Assembly: GCF_038502225.1 (NCBI RefSeq)
Contig: NC_091374.1
Coordinates: 9,037,201 to 9,101,200, forward strand
Reading direction: 5' to 3'
Length of the DNA stretch: 64,000 bases
From: Cherax quadricarinatus
Taxonomy: Eukaryota > Arthropoda > Malacostraca > Decapoda > Parastacidae
This document shows, one piece after another, positions 19,413-30,494 of the stretch. Numbering within the stretch: position 1 is the first letter of the stretch; every line of letters begins with the position of its first letter. The notes under the pieces are model-generated. The model saw only the letters and a program-made list of their open reading frames with translations, was not told where the DNA came from and did not search any database. The position numbers and the translations under genes were made by a program.

Positions 19413-20255
19413 ATTATTTATTATGGAAAACTGGAGGAGATAATAACTAGAACAGAGTATACTACAGACTCTGGTCATACAATAGAGCGGAAAAATAATG
19501 TAAGGGACCTGGGAGTAGTAATGTCTGAGGATCTCACTTTCAAGGATCACAACAGTGCCACGATCGCAAGTTCAAAGAAAATGATAGGATGGATAATGAG
19601 AACGTTCAAAACGAGAGATGCCAAGCCCATGATGATCCTTTTCAAATCACTTGTTCTCTCTAGGCTGGAATACTGCTGTACATTAACATCTCCATTCAAA
19701 GCAGGTGAAATTGCAGATCTAGAGAGTGTACAGAGATCCTTTACTGCACGTATAAGTTCTGTCAAGCACCTTAACTACTGGGAACGCTTGGAAGCACTTG
19801 ACTTGTACTCGCTGGAACGCAGGAGGGAGAGATATATCATAATCTACACTTGGAAAATCTTGGAAGGAATGGTCCCAAATCTGCACACAGAAATCACTCC
19901 CTACGAAAGTAAAAGACTGGGCAGGCGATGCAAAATGCCCATAATTATAAGTAGGGGCGCCGTTGGTACACTAAGGGAAAACATCATAAGTGTCCGGGGC
20001 CCAAGACTGTTCAACAGCCTCCCATCAAGCATTAGGGGAATTGCCAATAAGCCCCTGGCTGCCTTGAAGAGTGAGCTGGACAGATACCTAAAGTCAGTGC
20101 CTGATCAGCCGGGCTGTGGCTCGTACGTTGGACTGCGTGCGGCCAGCAGTAACAGCCTAGTTGATCAGGCCCTGATCCACCGGGAGGCCTGGTCATGGAC
20201 CGGGCCGCGGGGGCGTTGATCCCCGGAATAACCTCCAGGTAACCTCCAGGTATAG
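19413..20255 (+). pseudogene. LINE-A, 5'-truncated C-terminal copy
   Basis: This open frame of about 230 residues covers the post-RT part of a non-LTR retrotransposon. It contains VMSEDLTFKDHNSATIASS, KKMIGWIMRTFKTRDAKPM, LFKSLVLSRLEYCCTLTSP, NYWERLEALDLYSLERRR, ERYIIIYTWKILEGMVPN, LFNSLPSSIRGIANKPLA and a tail ending in DQPGCGSYVG. RT motifs are absent because the copy starts just after them, at LRYGKLEE-equivalent DNA (ATTATGGAAAACTGGAGGAG). The 3' terminus is the tandem GGTAACCTCCAGGTA at 20236-20255. It looks young, with no stop in this part. The CR1/L2/Jockey group is favoured by the C-terminal domain layout. Confidence 0.88.
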
Positions 20256-20299
20256 CCAAGGTTATTCTAGTGTGTCAACCACTAGGTCTCTCGTGAGAC

Positions 20300-20556
20300 G
20301 AGCCATGTCCCCCAGCTCGATTGTTAGCGCACACACCTCACTGAGCTCCGGGGGTCGATCCCCGGTACGGGTGAAAACATCAGGACGTGTTTCCTTAAGA
20401 CTCCTGCTGTCCATGTTCACCCATTAGTAAAATGTGTACCTGGGTGTTAGACGACAAAACTGACTTAATTTGCCCGAAATGCTCAGCATAACAAGCGGCT
20501 TTCTATATAGTAGTATGTCACTGATGTCAACAAGGCCTGTATACCTTGTACTTGTA
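20300..20556 (+). mobile_element. SINE-1 copy 1 (tRNA-derived)
   Basis: The pol III B box GGGTCGATCCC lies at 20352-20362, and the A box upstream is weak. The body (GACGTGTTTCCTTAAGACTC, TGTCCATGTTCACCCATTAG, CAAGCGGCTTTCTATATAGT, GTATGTCACTGATGTCAA) is shared with 34800-35090 and, reversed, with 29930-30145. It ends in a long ATT run. Confidence 0.85.
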
Positions 20557-20601
<45 letters not shown>

Positions 20602-20602
20602 T
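20557..20602. repeat. (ATT)n tail of SINE-1
   Basis: About 15 ATT triplets directly at the 3' end of SINE-1. Confidence 0.93.
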
Positions 20603-20717
20603 AGGAATCAGTATTTGCTGGAAACTACGTAACTTGGATAACTGTGTTGCACTAAACAGTCTGAAATACTTTCTGATCAAGTTCCAGATAATTGTTGTAT
20701 TTTTAATACAAATATTA

Positions 20718-23700
20718 GGCTGGCTGAGTGGGAGGTTCCTCGCCCCAGTGGCTGGCTGAGTGGGAGGTTCCTCGCCCCAGTGGCTGGCTGAGTGGGAGGT
20801 TCCTCGCCCCCAGTGGCTGGCTGAGTGGGAGGTTCCTCGCCCCCAGTGGCTGGCTGAGTGGGAGGTTCCTCGCCCCCAGTGGCTGGCTGAGTGGGAGGTT
20901 CCTCGCCCCCAGTGGCTGGCTGAGTGGGAGGTTCCTCGCCCCCAGTGGCTGGCTGAGTGGGAGGTTCCTCGCCCCCAGTGGCTGGCTGAGTGGGAGGTTC
21001 CTCGCCCCCAGTGGCTGGCTGAGTGGGAGGTTCCTCGCCCCCAGTGGCTGGCTGAGTGGGAGGTTCCTCGCCCCCAGTGGCTGGCTGAGTGGGAGGTTCC
21101 TCGCCCCCAGTGGCTGGCTGAGTGGGAGGTTCCTCGCCCCCAGTGGCTGGCTGAGTGGGAGGTTCCTCGCCCCCAGTGGCTGGCTGAGTGGGAGGTTCCT
21201 CGCCCCCAGTGGCTGGCTGAGTGGGAGGTTCCTCGCCCCCAGTGGCTGGCTGAGTGGGAGGTTCCTCGCCCCCAGTGGCTGGCTGAGTGGGAGGTTCCTC
21301 GCCCCCAGTGGCTGGCTGAGTGGGAGGTTCCTCGCCCCCAGTGGCTGGCTGAGTGGGAGGTTCCTCGCCCCCAGTGGCTGGCTGAGTGGGAGGTTCCTCG
21401 CCCCCAGTGGCTGGCTGAGTGGGAGGTTCCTCGCCCCCAGTGGCTGGCTGAGTGGGAGGTTCCTCGCCCCCAGTGGCTGGCTGAGTGGGAGGTTCCTCGC
21501 CCCCAGTGGCTGGCTGAGTGGGAGGTTCCTCGCCCCCAGTGGCTGGCTGAGTGGGAGGTTCCTCGCCCCCAGTGGCTGGCTGAGTGGGAGGTTCCTCGCC
21601 CCCAGTGGCTGGCTGAGTGGGAGGTTCCTCGCCCCCAGTGGCTGGCTGAGTGGGAGGTTCCTCGCCCCCAGTGGCTGGCTGAGTGGGAGGTTCCTCGCCC
21701 CCAGTGGCTGGCTGAGTGGGAGGTTCCTCGCCCCCAGTGGCTGGCTGAGTGGGAGGTTCCTCGCCCCCAGTGGCTGGCTGAGTGGGAGGTTCCTCGCCCC
21801 CAGTGGCTGGCTGAGTGGGAGGTTCCTCGCCCCCAGTGGCTGGCTGAGTGGGAGGTTCCTCGCCCCCAGTGGCTGGCTGAGTGGGAGGTTCCTCGCCCCC
21901 AGTGGCTGGCTGAGTGGGAGGTTCCTCGCCCCCAGTGGCTGGCTGAGTGGGAGGTTCCTCGCCCCCAGTGGCTGGCTGAGTGGGAGGTTCCTCGCCCCCA
22001 GTGGCTGGCTGAGTGGGAGGTTCCTCGCCCCCAGTGGCTGGCTGAGTGGGAGGTTCCTCGCCCCCAGTGGCTGGCTGAGTGGGAGGTTCCTCGCCCCCAG
22101 TGGCTGGCTGAGTGGGAGGTTCCTCGCCCCCAGTGGCTGGCTGAGTGGGAGGTTCCTCGCCCCCAGTGGCTGGCTGAGTGGGAGGTTCCTCGCCCCCAGT
22201 GGCTGGCTGAGTGGGAGGTTCCTCGCCCCCAGTGGCTGGCTGAGTGGGAGGTTCCTCGCCCCCAGTGGCTGGCTGAGTGGGAGGTTCCTCGCCCCCAGTG
22301 GCTGGCTGAGTGGGAGGTTCCTCGCCCCCAGTGGCTGGCTGAGTGGGAGGTTCCTCGCCCCCAGTGGCTGGCTGAGTGGGAGGTTCCTCGCCCCCAGTGG
22401 CTGGCTGAGTGGGAGGTTCCTCGCCCCCAGTGGCTGGCTGAGTGGGAGGTTCCTCGCCCCCAGTGGCTGGCTGAGTGGGAGGTTCCTCGCCCCCAGTGGC
22501 TGGCTGAGTGGGAGGTTCCTCGCCCCCAGTGGCTGGCTGAGTGGGAGGTTCCTCGCCCCCAGTGGCTGGCTGAGTGGGAGGTTCCTCGCCCCCAGTGGCT
22601 GGCTGAGTGGGAGGTTCCTCGCCCCCAGTGGCTGGCTGAGTGGGAGGTTCCTCGCCCCCAGTGGCTGGCTGAGTGGGAGGTTCCTCGCCCCCAGTGGCTG
22701 GCTGAGTGGGAGGTTCCTCGCTGAGTGGGAGGTTCCTCCCCCAGTGGCTGGCTGAGTGGGAGGTTCCTCGCCCCCAGTGGCTGGCTGAGTGGGAGGTTCC
22801 TCGCCCCCAGTGGCTGGCTGAGTGGGAGGTTCCTCGCCCCCAGTGGCTGGCTGAGTGGGAGGTTCCTCGCCCCCAGTGGCTGGCTGAGTGGGAGGTTCCT
22901 CGCCCCCAGTGGCTGGCTGAGTGGGAGGTTCCTCGCCCCCAGTGGCTGGCTGAGTGGGAGGTTCCTCGCCCCCAGTGGCTGGCTGAGTGGGAGGTTCCTC
23001 GCCCCCAGTGGCTGGCTGAGTGGGAGGTTCCTCGCCCCCAGTGGCTGGCTGAGTGGGAGGTTCCTCGCCCCCAGTGGCTGGCTGAGTGGGAGGTTCCTCG
23101 CCCCCAGTGGCTGGCTGAGTGGGAGGTTCCTCGCCCCCAGTGGCTGGCTGAGTGGGAGGTTCCTCGCCCCCAGTGGCTGGCTGAGTGGGAGGTTCCTCGC
23201 CCCCAGTGGCTGGCTGAGTGGGAGGTTCCTCGCCCCCAGTGGCTGGCTGAGTGGGAGGTTCCTCGCCCCCAGTGGCTGGCTGAGTGGGAGGTTCCTCGCC
23301 CCCAGTGGCTGGCTGAGTGGGAGGTTCCTCGCCCCCAGTGGCTGGCTGAGTGGGAGGTTCCTCGCCCCCAGTGGCTGGCTGAGTGGGAGGTTCCTCGCCC
23401 CCAGTGGCTGGCTGAGTGGGAGGTTCCTCGCCCCCAGTGGCTGGCTGAGTGGGAGGTTCCTCGCCCCCAGTGGCTGGCTGAGTGGGAGGTTCCTCGCCCC
23501 CAGTGGCTGGCTGAGTGGGAGGTTCCTCGCCCCCAGTGGCTGGCTGAGTGGGAGGTTCCTCGCCCCCAGTGGCTGGCTGAGTGGGAGGTTCCTCGCCCCC
23601 AGTGGCTGGCTGAGTGGGAGGTTCCTCGCCCCCAGTGGCTGGCTGAGTGGGAGGTTCCTCGCCCCCAGTGGCTGGCTGAGTGGGAGGTTCCTCGCCCCCA

Positions 23701-24514
23701 GTGGCTGGCTGAGTGGGAGGTTCCTCGCCCCCAGTGGCTGGCTGAGTGGGAGGTTCCTCGCCCCCAGTGGCTGGCTGAGTGGGAGGTTCCTCGCCCCCAG
23801 TGGCTGGCTGAGTGGGAGGTTCCTCGCCCCCAGTGGCTGGCTGAGTGGGAGGTTCCTCGCCCCCAGTGGCTGGCTGAGTGGGAGGTTCCTCGCCCCCAGT
23901 GGCTGGCTGAGTGGGAGGTTCCTCGCCCCCAGTGGCTGGCTGAGTGGGAGGTTCCTCGCCCCCAGTGGCTGGCTGAGTGGGAGGTTCCTCGCCCCCAGTG
24001 GCTGGCTGAGTGGGAGGTTCCTCGCCCCCAGTGGCTGGCTGAGTGGGAGGTTCCTCGCCCCCAGTGGCTGGCTGAGTGGGAGGTTCCTCGCCCCCAGTGG
24101 CTGGCTGAGTGGGAGGTTCCTCGCCCCCAGTGGCTGGCTGAGTGGGAGGTTCCTCGCCCCCAGTGGCTGGCTGAGTGGGAGGTTCCTCGCCCCCAGTGGC
24201 TGGCTGAGTGGGAGGTTCCTCGCCCCCAGTGGCTGGCTGAGTGGGAGGTTCCTCGCCCCCAGTGGCTGGCTGAGTGGGAGGTTCCTCGTTCCTCCCCCAG
24301 TGGCTGGCTGAGTGGGAGGTTCCTCGCCCCCAGTGGCTGGCTGAGTGGGAGGTTCCTCGCCCCCAGTGGCTGGCTGAGTGGGAGGTTCCTCGCCCCCAGT
24401 GGCTGGCCGAGTGGGAGGTTCCTCGCCCCCAGTGGCTGGCCGAGTGGGAGGTTCCTCGCCCCCAGTGGCTGGCCGAGTGGGAGGTTCCTCGCCCCCAGTG
24501 GCTGGCCGAGTGGG
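20718..24514. repeat. 33-bp minisatellite, about 115 copies (3.8 kb)
   Basis: The unit is GGCTGGCTGAGTGGGAGGTT plus CCTCGCCCCCAGT. The first two units have four C in place of five and are 32 bp. Short rearranged units occur at 22718-22745 and 24285-24300. The last four units carry GGCCGAG in place of GGCTGAG, so variants are clustered at the edge. Thirty-three is divisible by three and the unit has no stop in several frames on either strand, which opens frames of up to about 1280 codons. No start context, splice structure or composition change supports coding. Confidence 0.98.
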
Positions 24515-24639
24515 TTAAACAAAAAAAATTATAGGAATTATTTCTAGAGTTTTTATTGTCCAAAAATTTCTGAAATTTTATTGGATTAAATTTTTTAAAA
24601 TTTTTGATTAAAATTTAACAGTGATTTCACTGAACATTT

Positions 24640-24760
24640 TTTTCGCATGGTAGAAATGGTTGTAACTGTGACCATAATTTTTAAAGGGGTTGAGGGTAAG
24701 CCAGCGGAAGGTTTCGGTCAGATGACCAGAAGCTCCAGCTGTGGGTCATCATCTAAGACC
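24640..24760 (-). mobile_element. Repeat-R fragment at array edge
   Basis: GTTGTAACTGTGACCATAAT, TTTTTAAAGGGGTTGAGGGT and GGTCAGATGACCAGAAGCTC are Repeat-R landmarks in minus orientation. It is cut at CATCATCTAAGACC, where the CCACCAGCAA minisatellite begins. Confidence 0.7.
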
Positions 24761-25704
24761 ACCACCAGCAACCACCAGCAACCACCACCACCAGCAACCA
24801 CCAACAACCACCACCAGCAACAACCACCACCACCAGCAACAACCACCACCACCAGCAACCACCACCACCAGCAACCACCACCACCAGCAACCACCACCAC
24901 CAGCAACCACCACCACCAGCAACCACCACCACCAGCAACAACCACCACCAGCAACCACCACCACCAGCAACCACCACCACCAGCAACCACCACCACCAGC
25001 AACCACCACCACCAGCAACCACCACCACCACCAGCAACAACCACCAGCAACCACCACCACCACCAGCAACCACCACCACCACCAGCAACCACCACCACCA
25101 CCACCAGCAACCACCACCACCACCAGCAACTACCACCACCACCAGCAACCACCACCACCACCAGCAACTACCACCACCACCAGCAACTACCACCAGCAAC
25201 CACCACCACCAGCAACTACCACCAGCAACCACCACCACCAGCAACTACCACCAGCAACCACCACCACCAGCAACTACCACCAGCAACCACCACCACCAGC
25301 AACTACCACCAGCAACCACCACCACCAGCAACTACCACCAGCAACCACCACCACCAGCAACCACCACCACCACCACCACGAGCAACCACCACCACCACGA
25401 GCAACCACCACCACCACCACCACGAGCAACCACCACCACCACCACCACGAGCAACCACCACCACCACGAGCAACCACCACCACCACCACGAGCAACCACC
25501 ACCACCACCACGAGCAACCACCACCACCACCACGAGCAACCACCACCACCACCACGAGCAACCACCACCACCACCACGAGCAACCACCACCACCACCACG
25601 AGCAACCACCACCACCACCACGAGCAACCACCACCACCACCACGAGCAACCACCACCACCAGCAACCACCAGCAACAACCACCAGCAACCACCACCACCA
25701 CCAC
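24761..25704. repeat. CCACCAGCAA minisatellite (CAACCACCACCACCAG-type)
   Basis: Units of 13-22 bp vary in the number of CAC triplets. To about 25375 units end CCAGCAACC or CCAGCAACTA. From about 25378 to 25650 they end CCACGAGCAACC, a distinct sub-family. Pro/His/Thr-rich frames on plus and Val/Gly/Trp frames on minus are artefacts. Confidence 0.95.
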
Positions 25705-25831
25705 AGCCCCCGCCGCTTCTAACACCAGCACGAGACTGCGGGATCAGAAAAAGTCAAGTTACGAAAGAAAGAGAACACGCAAACACGTAGTGCATAAAAT
25801 TTATAAAAACATGACTTCTACTGCACCATGC

Positions 25832-25832
<1 letters not shown>

Positions 25833-25880
<48 letters not shown>
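25833..25880. repeat. (CA)n before LINE-D tail
   Basis: A CA run directly joined to GGAGCTCGGACTCGACCCCC, a LINE-D tail. Confidence 0.92.
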
Positions 25881-25882
<2 letters not shown>

Positions 25883-25933
25883 AGCTCGGACTCGACCCCC
25901 GCAACCTCAACTAGGTGAGTACTAGGTGAGTAC
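25881..25933 (+). mobile_element. LINE-D 3' tail fragment
   Basis: GGAGCTCGGACTCGACCCCC, then CAACTAGGTGAGTAC with the last 10 bp duplicated (CTAGGTGAGTA twice), followed by CA-rich sequence. Confidence 0.75.
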
Positions 25934-25956
25934 ACGCACGCGCACACACAAACATC

Positions 25957-26129
25957 GAGGTAGACAGAGACGATAATCCCAGACTCGAAGTAGACAGAGA
26001 CGATAATCCAAGACTCAAGGTAGACAGAGACGATAATCCAAGACTCAAGGTAGACAGAGACGATAATCCAAGACTCAAGGTAGACAGAGACGATAATCCA
26101 AGACTCAAGGTAGACAGAGACGATAATCC
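25957..26129. repeat. 30-bp minisatellite, about 6 copies
   Basis: The unit is GTAGACAGAGACGATAATCC plus AAGACTCAAG. The first units differ at CCCAGACTCGAA. Confidence 0.94.
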
Positions 26130-26214
26130 TCACTCCAGGATTAATACCTCTGGTAGAGCATGTCGTCAGACACACACATCAACTAATAACCTCTGCTCAA
26201 CAAATCTAAGAATG

Positions 26215-26585
26215 GCTTTCAGGAACCTTAGCGGTTATTTGCGGACCTATTTACTGCAGAGGTTGGGCCCATTTTAGAGTATGCAGCACCAGCATGGAAC
26301 CCTCACCTCATAGACCTTAAAAGTTTTAAAAAATGTAGTGGTATGTAACGAGACTAGTTCCAGAGCTAAAAGGAAAGAGGTATGAGAAGCTAAAGGAATT
26401 GAACGGAATAGAAGAACCAGGGGAGACTTCGTAACAACATACAAAATACTCGCTAGATTTGTGGAGAGGGAGAGACTGTTCGAGAGGCAAGAATGAAGTA
26501 TACAAGGGCACAATTGGAAGTTAAAGACACAGATAAGTCACAGGGATGTTAGGAAATATTTTTTCAGCCTCAGGCTGGTGTGATG
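26215..26585 (+). pseudogene. LINE-D C-terminal copy, degenerate
   Basis: Read across frameshifts, the DNA parallels 63050-63420: GAGTATGCAGCACCAGCATG, ACTAGTTCCAGAGCTAAA, AGAACCAGGGGAGACTTC and ATGTTAGGAAATATTTTTTC. It would encode the EYAAPAWNPHL, RLVPELK and RRGDFVTTYKIL blocks of a CR1-like LINE C-terminus. Stops and indels make it inactive. Confidence 0.78.
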
Positions 26586-26644
26586 TAAAATTCGATATTT
26601 TATTTTGGGGGAAGAAGTGACTAATTGGTGACATAGACTCTAAA

Positions 26645-26830
26645 CAAAACATACATGAACCAGTTGTGTGTGTATTCACCTATTTGTGGTTGCAGAGGTC
26701 GAATTACAGCTCCTGGCCCCGCCTCTTCGCTGGTCACTACTAGGTCCACTCTCCCTGTGTGTGGATGCAGGGGTTAAGTCACAGTTCCTGGTCCAGCCTG
26801 CCTACCTGCCACTTGCCAGATTCCCTCCCT
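26645..26830 (-). mobile_element. LINE-D 3' tail, minus
   Basis: TTCACCTATTTGTGGTTGCA, AGCTCCTGGCCCCGCCTCTT and CACTACTAGGTCCACTCTCC form the reverse complement of the LINE-D 3' end. A second partial repetition follows (GTGTGTGGATGCAGGGGTTA). Confidence 0.75.
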
Positions 26831-26859
26831 CTTGACTCCATGGGACTTACCGTGACTCA

Positions 26860-27009
26860 AGAAATCGTAATGACACGATTGCAAACAAACCATACCCCCG
26901 GATGGTTGGATGAATCTTATTGTGGCTAGCTGGTCTAGTGGCTAACGCGACGGGCTGGAGTTTTGAGACTCTATGACCGCGGGTTCAATCCCGGCCGGGG
27001 GTATGGTTT
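26860..27009. mobile_element. SINE-2 inverted pair (tail minus, head plus)
   Basis: The tRNA-like head is on plus: A box TGGTCTAGTGG at 26931-26941 and B box GGTTCAATCCC at 26982-26992. The family tail lies upstream in minus orientation (GACTCAAGAAATCGTAATGA at 26861). The 15-bp sequences AAACCATACCCCCGG (26886-26900) and CCGGGGGTATGGTTT (26995-27009) are perfect inverted repeats around the head. It is not a tRNA gene, as there is no acceptor stem pairing. Confidence 0.8.
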
Positions 27010-27068
27010 ATGGACTTACCGTACTGGGTATCAGTGTGGGCATTCTACCGTCATGCTACTTGCAGTTG

Positions 27069-27267
27069 GAGTGCTCGTGGGTTACAACAGGAGTGCTCGT
27101 GGGTTACAAGAGGAGTGTTCGTGGGTTACAAGAGGAGTGTTCGTGGGTTACAAGAGGAGTGTTCGTGGGTTACAAGAGGAGTGTTCGTGGGTTACAAGAG
27201 GAGTGTTCGTGGGTTACAAGAGGAGTGTTCGTGGGTTACAAGAGGAGTGTTCGTGGGTTACAAGAGG
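27069..27267. repeat. 22-bp minisatellite, 9 copies
   Basis: The unit GAGTGTTCGTGGGTTACAAG plus AG. The first two units have GTGCTCG. Confidence 0.96.
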
Positions 27268-27280
27268 TCGCTACACAAAC

Positions 27281-27775
27281 CCTTATATAAATCTGACACA
27301 GACCTTATATATCTGACACAGACCTTATATATCTGACAGACCTTATATATCTGACACAGACCTTATATATCTGACACAGACCTTATATATCTGACACAAC
27401 CTTATATATCTGACACAGATCTTATATATATGACACAACCTTATATATCTGACACAGATCTTATATATATGACACAACCTTATATATATGACACAACCTT
27501 ATATATATGACACAACCTTATATATCTGACACAACCTTATATATCTGACACAACCTTATATATCTGACACAACCTTATATATCTGACACAGATCTTATAT
27601 ATATGACACAACCTTATATATCTGACACAACCTTATATATCTGACACAACCTTATATATATGACACAACCTTATATATCTGACACAACCTTATATATATG
27701 ACACAACCTTATATATATGACACAACCTTATATATCTGACAGACCTTATATGACACACTTATATATCTGACACAA
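27281..27775. repeat. 18-20-bp AT-rich minisatellite
   Basis: About 26 units of CCTTATATATCTGACACA(GA), with alternative TATATATGACACA and GATCTTATATA variants. Confidence 0.94.
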
Positions 27776-27897
27776 AACTTCCACTATATACGTAACACGA
27801 AGCTTATATGTATGACACACTTTATATAAACAGTTGCCACGACTATTGTATATCTGACACAGCTAATGGAATATTGGATGAGAGAATCTGATGCCAG

Positions 27898-27955
27898 GAG
27901 TGTCTTGATTCTGGTTAAGAGCTCTTGATTCGGGGGTTTGGAGATAATCTGTGCT
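27898..27955 (+). mobile_element. Rep-D fragment
   Basis: TCTTGATTCTGGTTAAGAGC, TCTTGATTCGGGGGTTTGGA and AATCTGTGCTTCC resemble the minus strand of Rep-D (CTCTTGATTTAGGGAATTGG, ATCTGTGCTCC). Confidence 0.55.
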
Positions 27956-28041
27956 TCCTCGTATGAAACCTTTTTCTCTCTCTACTTTCTCCCCTCTATT
28001 ACTGAGCCCCTACGGATTTAGAGATTCCCCCAGGCTGACAA

Positions 28042-28547
28042 ATACCCTACCATTACACCCTACCATGCACCCTACCATACACCCTACCACACACCCTACC
28101 ACATACCCTACCACATACCCTACCACATACCATACCACATACCCTACCACATACCCTACCATACACCCTACCACATACCCTACCATACACCCTACCACAT
28201 ATCCCTACCGCATACCCTACCATACACCCTACCACATACCCTACCACATACCCTACCACATACCCTACTACATACCCTACCACATACCCTACCACACACT
28301 CTACCACATACTCTACCACATACCTTACCACATACCCTACCACATACCCTACCCCACACACTACCACATACCCTACCACATACATACCCTACCACATACC
28401 CTACCACACACCCTACCACATACCCTACCACATACCCTACCATACACCCTACCATACACCCTACCATACACCCTGCCACATACCCTACCACACACCCTAC
28501 CACATACCTTACCACATACCTTACCACATACCCTACCACATACCCTA

Positions 28548-28553
<6 letters not shown>
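28042..28553. repeat. 12-bp (CATACCCTACCA)n minisatellite
   Basis: The array has ACACCC and ATACCC variants. The minus strand translates as Val/Gly-rich repeats and the plus strand as Pro/Thr/Tyr repeats. Confidence 0.95.
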
Positions 28554-28581
<28 letters not shown>

Positions 28582-28635
28582 TACCCCACACACACCTTAC
28601 CCCACACACACCCTACCCCCACACACACCCTACCC

Positions 28636-28670
<35 letters not shown>

Positions 28671-29054
28671 ACCCCCTCACACACACCCTACCCCCTCACA
28701 CACACCCTACCCCCCCACACACACCCTACCCCCCACACACACCCTACCCCCACACACACACCCTACCCCCCACACACCCCCTCACACCCCCCCACACACA
28801 CCCTACCCCCCACACACACACCCTACCCCCCCCACACACACACCGTACCCCCCCACACACACCCTACCCCCTCTCACACACACACACCCTACCCCCTCTC
28901 ACACACACACCCTACCCCCTCTCACACACACACACCCTACCCCCTCACACACACCCTACCCCCCCCCCCCACACACACACCCTACCCCCTCTCTCACACA
29001 CACACACACACTACCCCCGCACACACACACACACCCTACCCCTTCACACACACC

Positions 29055-29101
<47 letters not shown>

Positions 29102-29550
29102 ACCCCTTCACACACACACCCTACCCCCCACACACACACACAACCTACCCCCCCACACACACACACAACCTACCCCCCCACACACACACACAACCTACCC
29201 CCCCCCACACACACCCTACCCCCCACACACACCCTACCCCCTCACACGCACACACCCTACCCCCCCCCACACACACCCTACCCCCACACACACCCTACCC
29301 CCCCACCCACACACCCTACCCCCGCACACACACACACCCTACCCCCTCACACACACACCCTACCCCCCCCCCACACACACACACCCTACCCCCACACACA
29401 CACACACCCTACTCCCCCACACACAAACATACACCCTACCCCACACACACACACCTTACCCCCCACACACACCTTACCCCCCCACACACACACACCCTAC
29501 CCCCTCACACACACCCTACCCTACCCCTCCCCTCCCCCCACACACACACC
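28554..29550. repeat. CACACA / CCCTACCCCC mixed satellite
   Basis: Irregular alternation of CA runs and CCTACCCCCC blocks, continuing from the 12-bp array. C-runs of 7-10 are sequencing-error prone. Confidence 0.93.
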
Positions 29551-29929
29551 GCATACATCTTGCCACACATCCTACTACACCATATCACAACATTCTTTAA
29601 CGGTATTTTAGAGAAAATAAAAATTCCAATTTACAAAATGGCTTTGGCCATTTCAGTATTAAGATCATCTGATTCCAAAGGCTATACTACAAGCCAGTAT
29701 ATTGATCCTTGTGTTGTGGTCGACATTTTAGACAAGCTGGCCGTGAGTAATGTCACTTGCGTGACCTTTCAACTCTGCTATATATAGCGTATATTCTATG
29801 TATATTACAAATGTTGCTAAAAATATTCGCTTCGTCAGTTGTGTGGTGTGCTGAATATAGAATCCTTCACACATGAAATAAATAATCATGAATGAGATCA
29901 AAATTATAATTATTGAGATAAAAGTATCT

Positions 29930-30145
29930 AAATGTCTACAAGTACATGTACAAGGTATAGAGGCCATAGCTGACATTAATGACATACTACTGTATAGAAA
30001 GCCGCTTGTTATGCTGAGCATTTCGGGCAAATTAGATCAGTTTTGTCCCCAGGATGCGACCCACACCAGTCAACTAACACCCAGGTACCTATTTTACTGC
30101 TAGATAAACATGGACAGCAGGTGTCTTAAGAAAACACGTCGTGGT
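29930..30145 (-). mobile_element. SINE-1 body, minus, head missing
   Basis: The reverse complement contains CAAGCGGCTTTCTATACAGT and GATTTAATGTCAG-like body segments, plus CACCTGCTGTCCATGTTTAT. The tRNA-like head is replaced at about 30145 by a LINE-type tail (30146-30228). Confidence 0.7.
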
Positions 30146-30228
30146 GCCTTCGTTGAACTGCGTACCGCCAACAGCAACAGCCTGATAGGTCAGTCTGTCA
30201 GACAGGAGGCTTGTTCTGAGACCCATCT
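30146..30228 (+). mobile_element. LINE-A-like 3' tail, diverged
   Basis: GTTGAACTGCGTACCGCCAA, CAGCAACAGCCTGATAGGTC and GACAGGAGGCTTGTTCTGAG parallel the LINE-A tail (GACTGCGTGCGGCCAGCAGT, AACAGCCTAGTTGATCAGGC). Confidence 0.55.
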
Positions 30229-30300
30229 AAAGAACCAAGCAGATCTACAGTGCAGAAAGAATTAAGTAGTCGATATAAACTACCAAGAGTCTTGGCTTAG

Positions 30301-30494
30301 TACAGGAACATTTTCCGGCATATAAGGCGCGCTTTTTTTCCTACAGAAAGTCTTGGGAAATCACCCTGCGTCTTATATGCTCATGGTCAAGGGTAGGATT
30401 TGTTACACTTGAGCAGTTGTTTACTAACGTTACGTTACAACTGCTGGAAACATTGTACTATATGCTCGTGCGCCTTATATGCCGGAATGAGGTA
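30301..30494. mobile_element. MITE-1 copy 2
   Basis: The left TIR TTCCGGCATATAAGGCGC and right TIR GCGCCTTATATGCCGGAA are perfect inverted repeats over 18 bp, with TA at both outer ends (30301 and 30493). The interior shares GGGAAATCACCCTGCG and GCAGTTGTTTACTAACGTTA with copy 1. Confidence 0.8.

Noticed and set aside
20677..24563. Four overlapping frames of over 500 codons on both strands
   Set aside because: All come from a 33-bp unit lacking stops. Simultaneous openness of several frames is a property of the repeat, not evidence of translation.
24647..25834. Pro/Thr/His-rich protein of about 395 codons
   Set aside because: It is a translation of the CCACCAGCAA array.
26929..27005. Possible tRNA gene
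   Set aside because: A and B boxes are present, but the acceptor and anticodon stems do not pair properly and the sequence continues into a family tail shared with other loci, so it is a SINE head.
27951..29600. 549-codon Pro/Thr/His-rich frame
   Set aside because: It is a translation of CCCTACC/CACACA satellite. No conserved domain and C-run length errors are likely.
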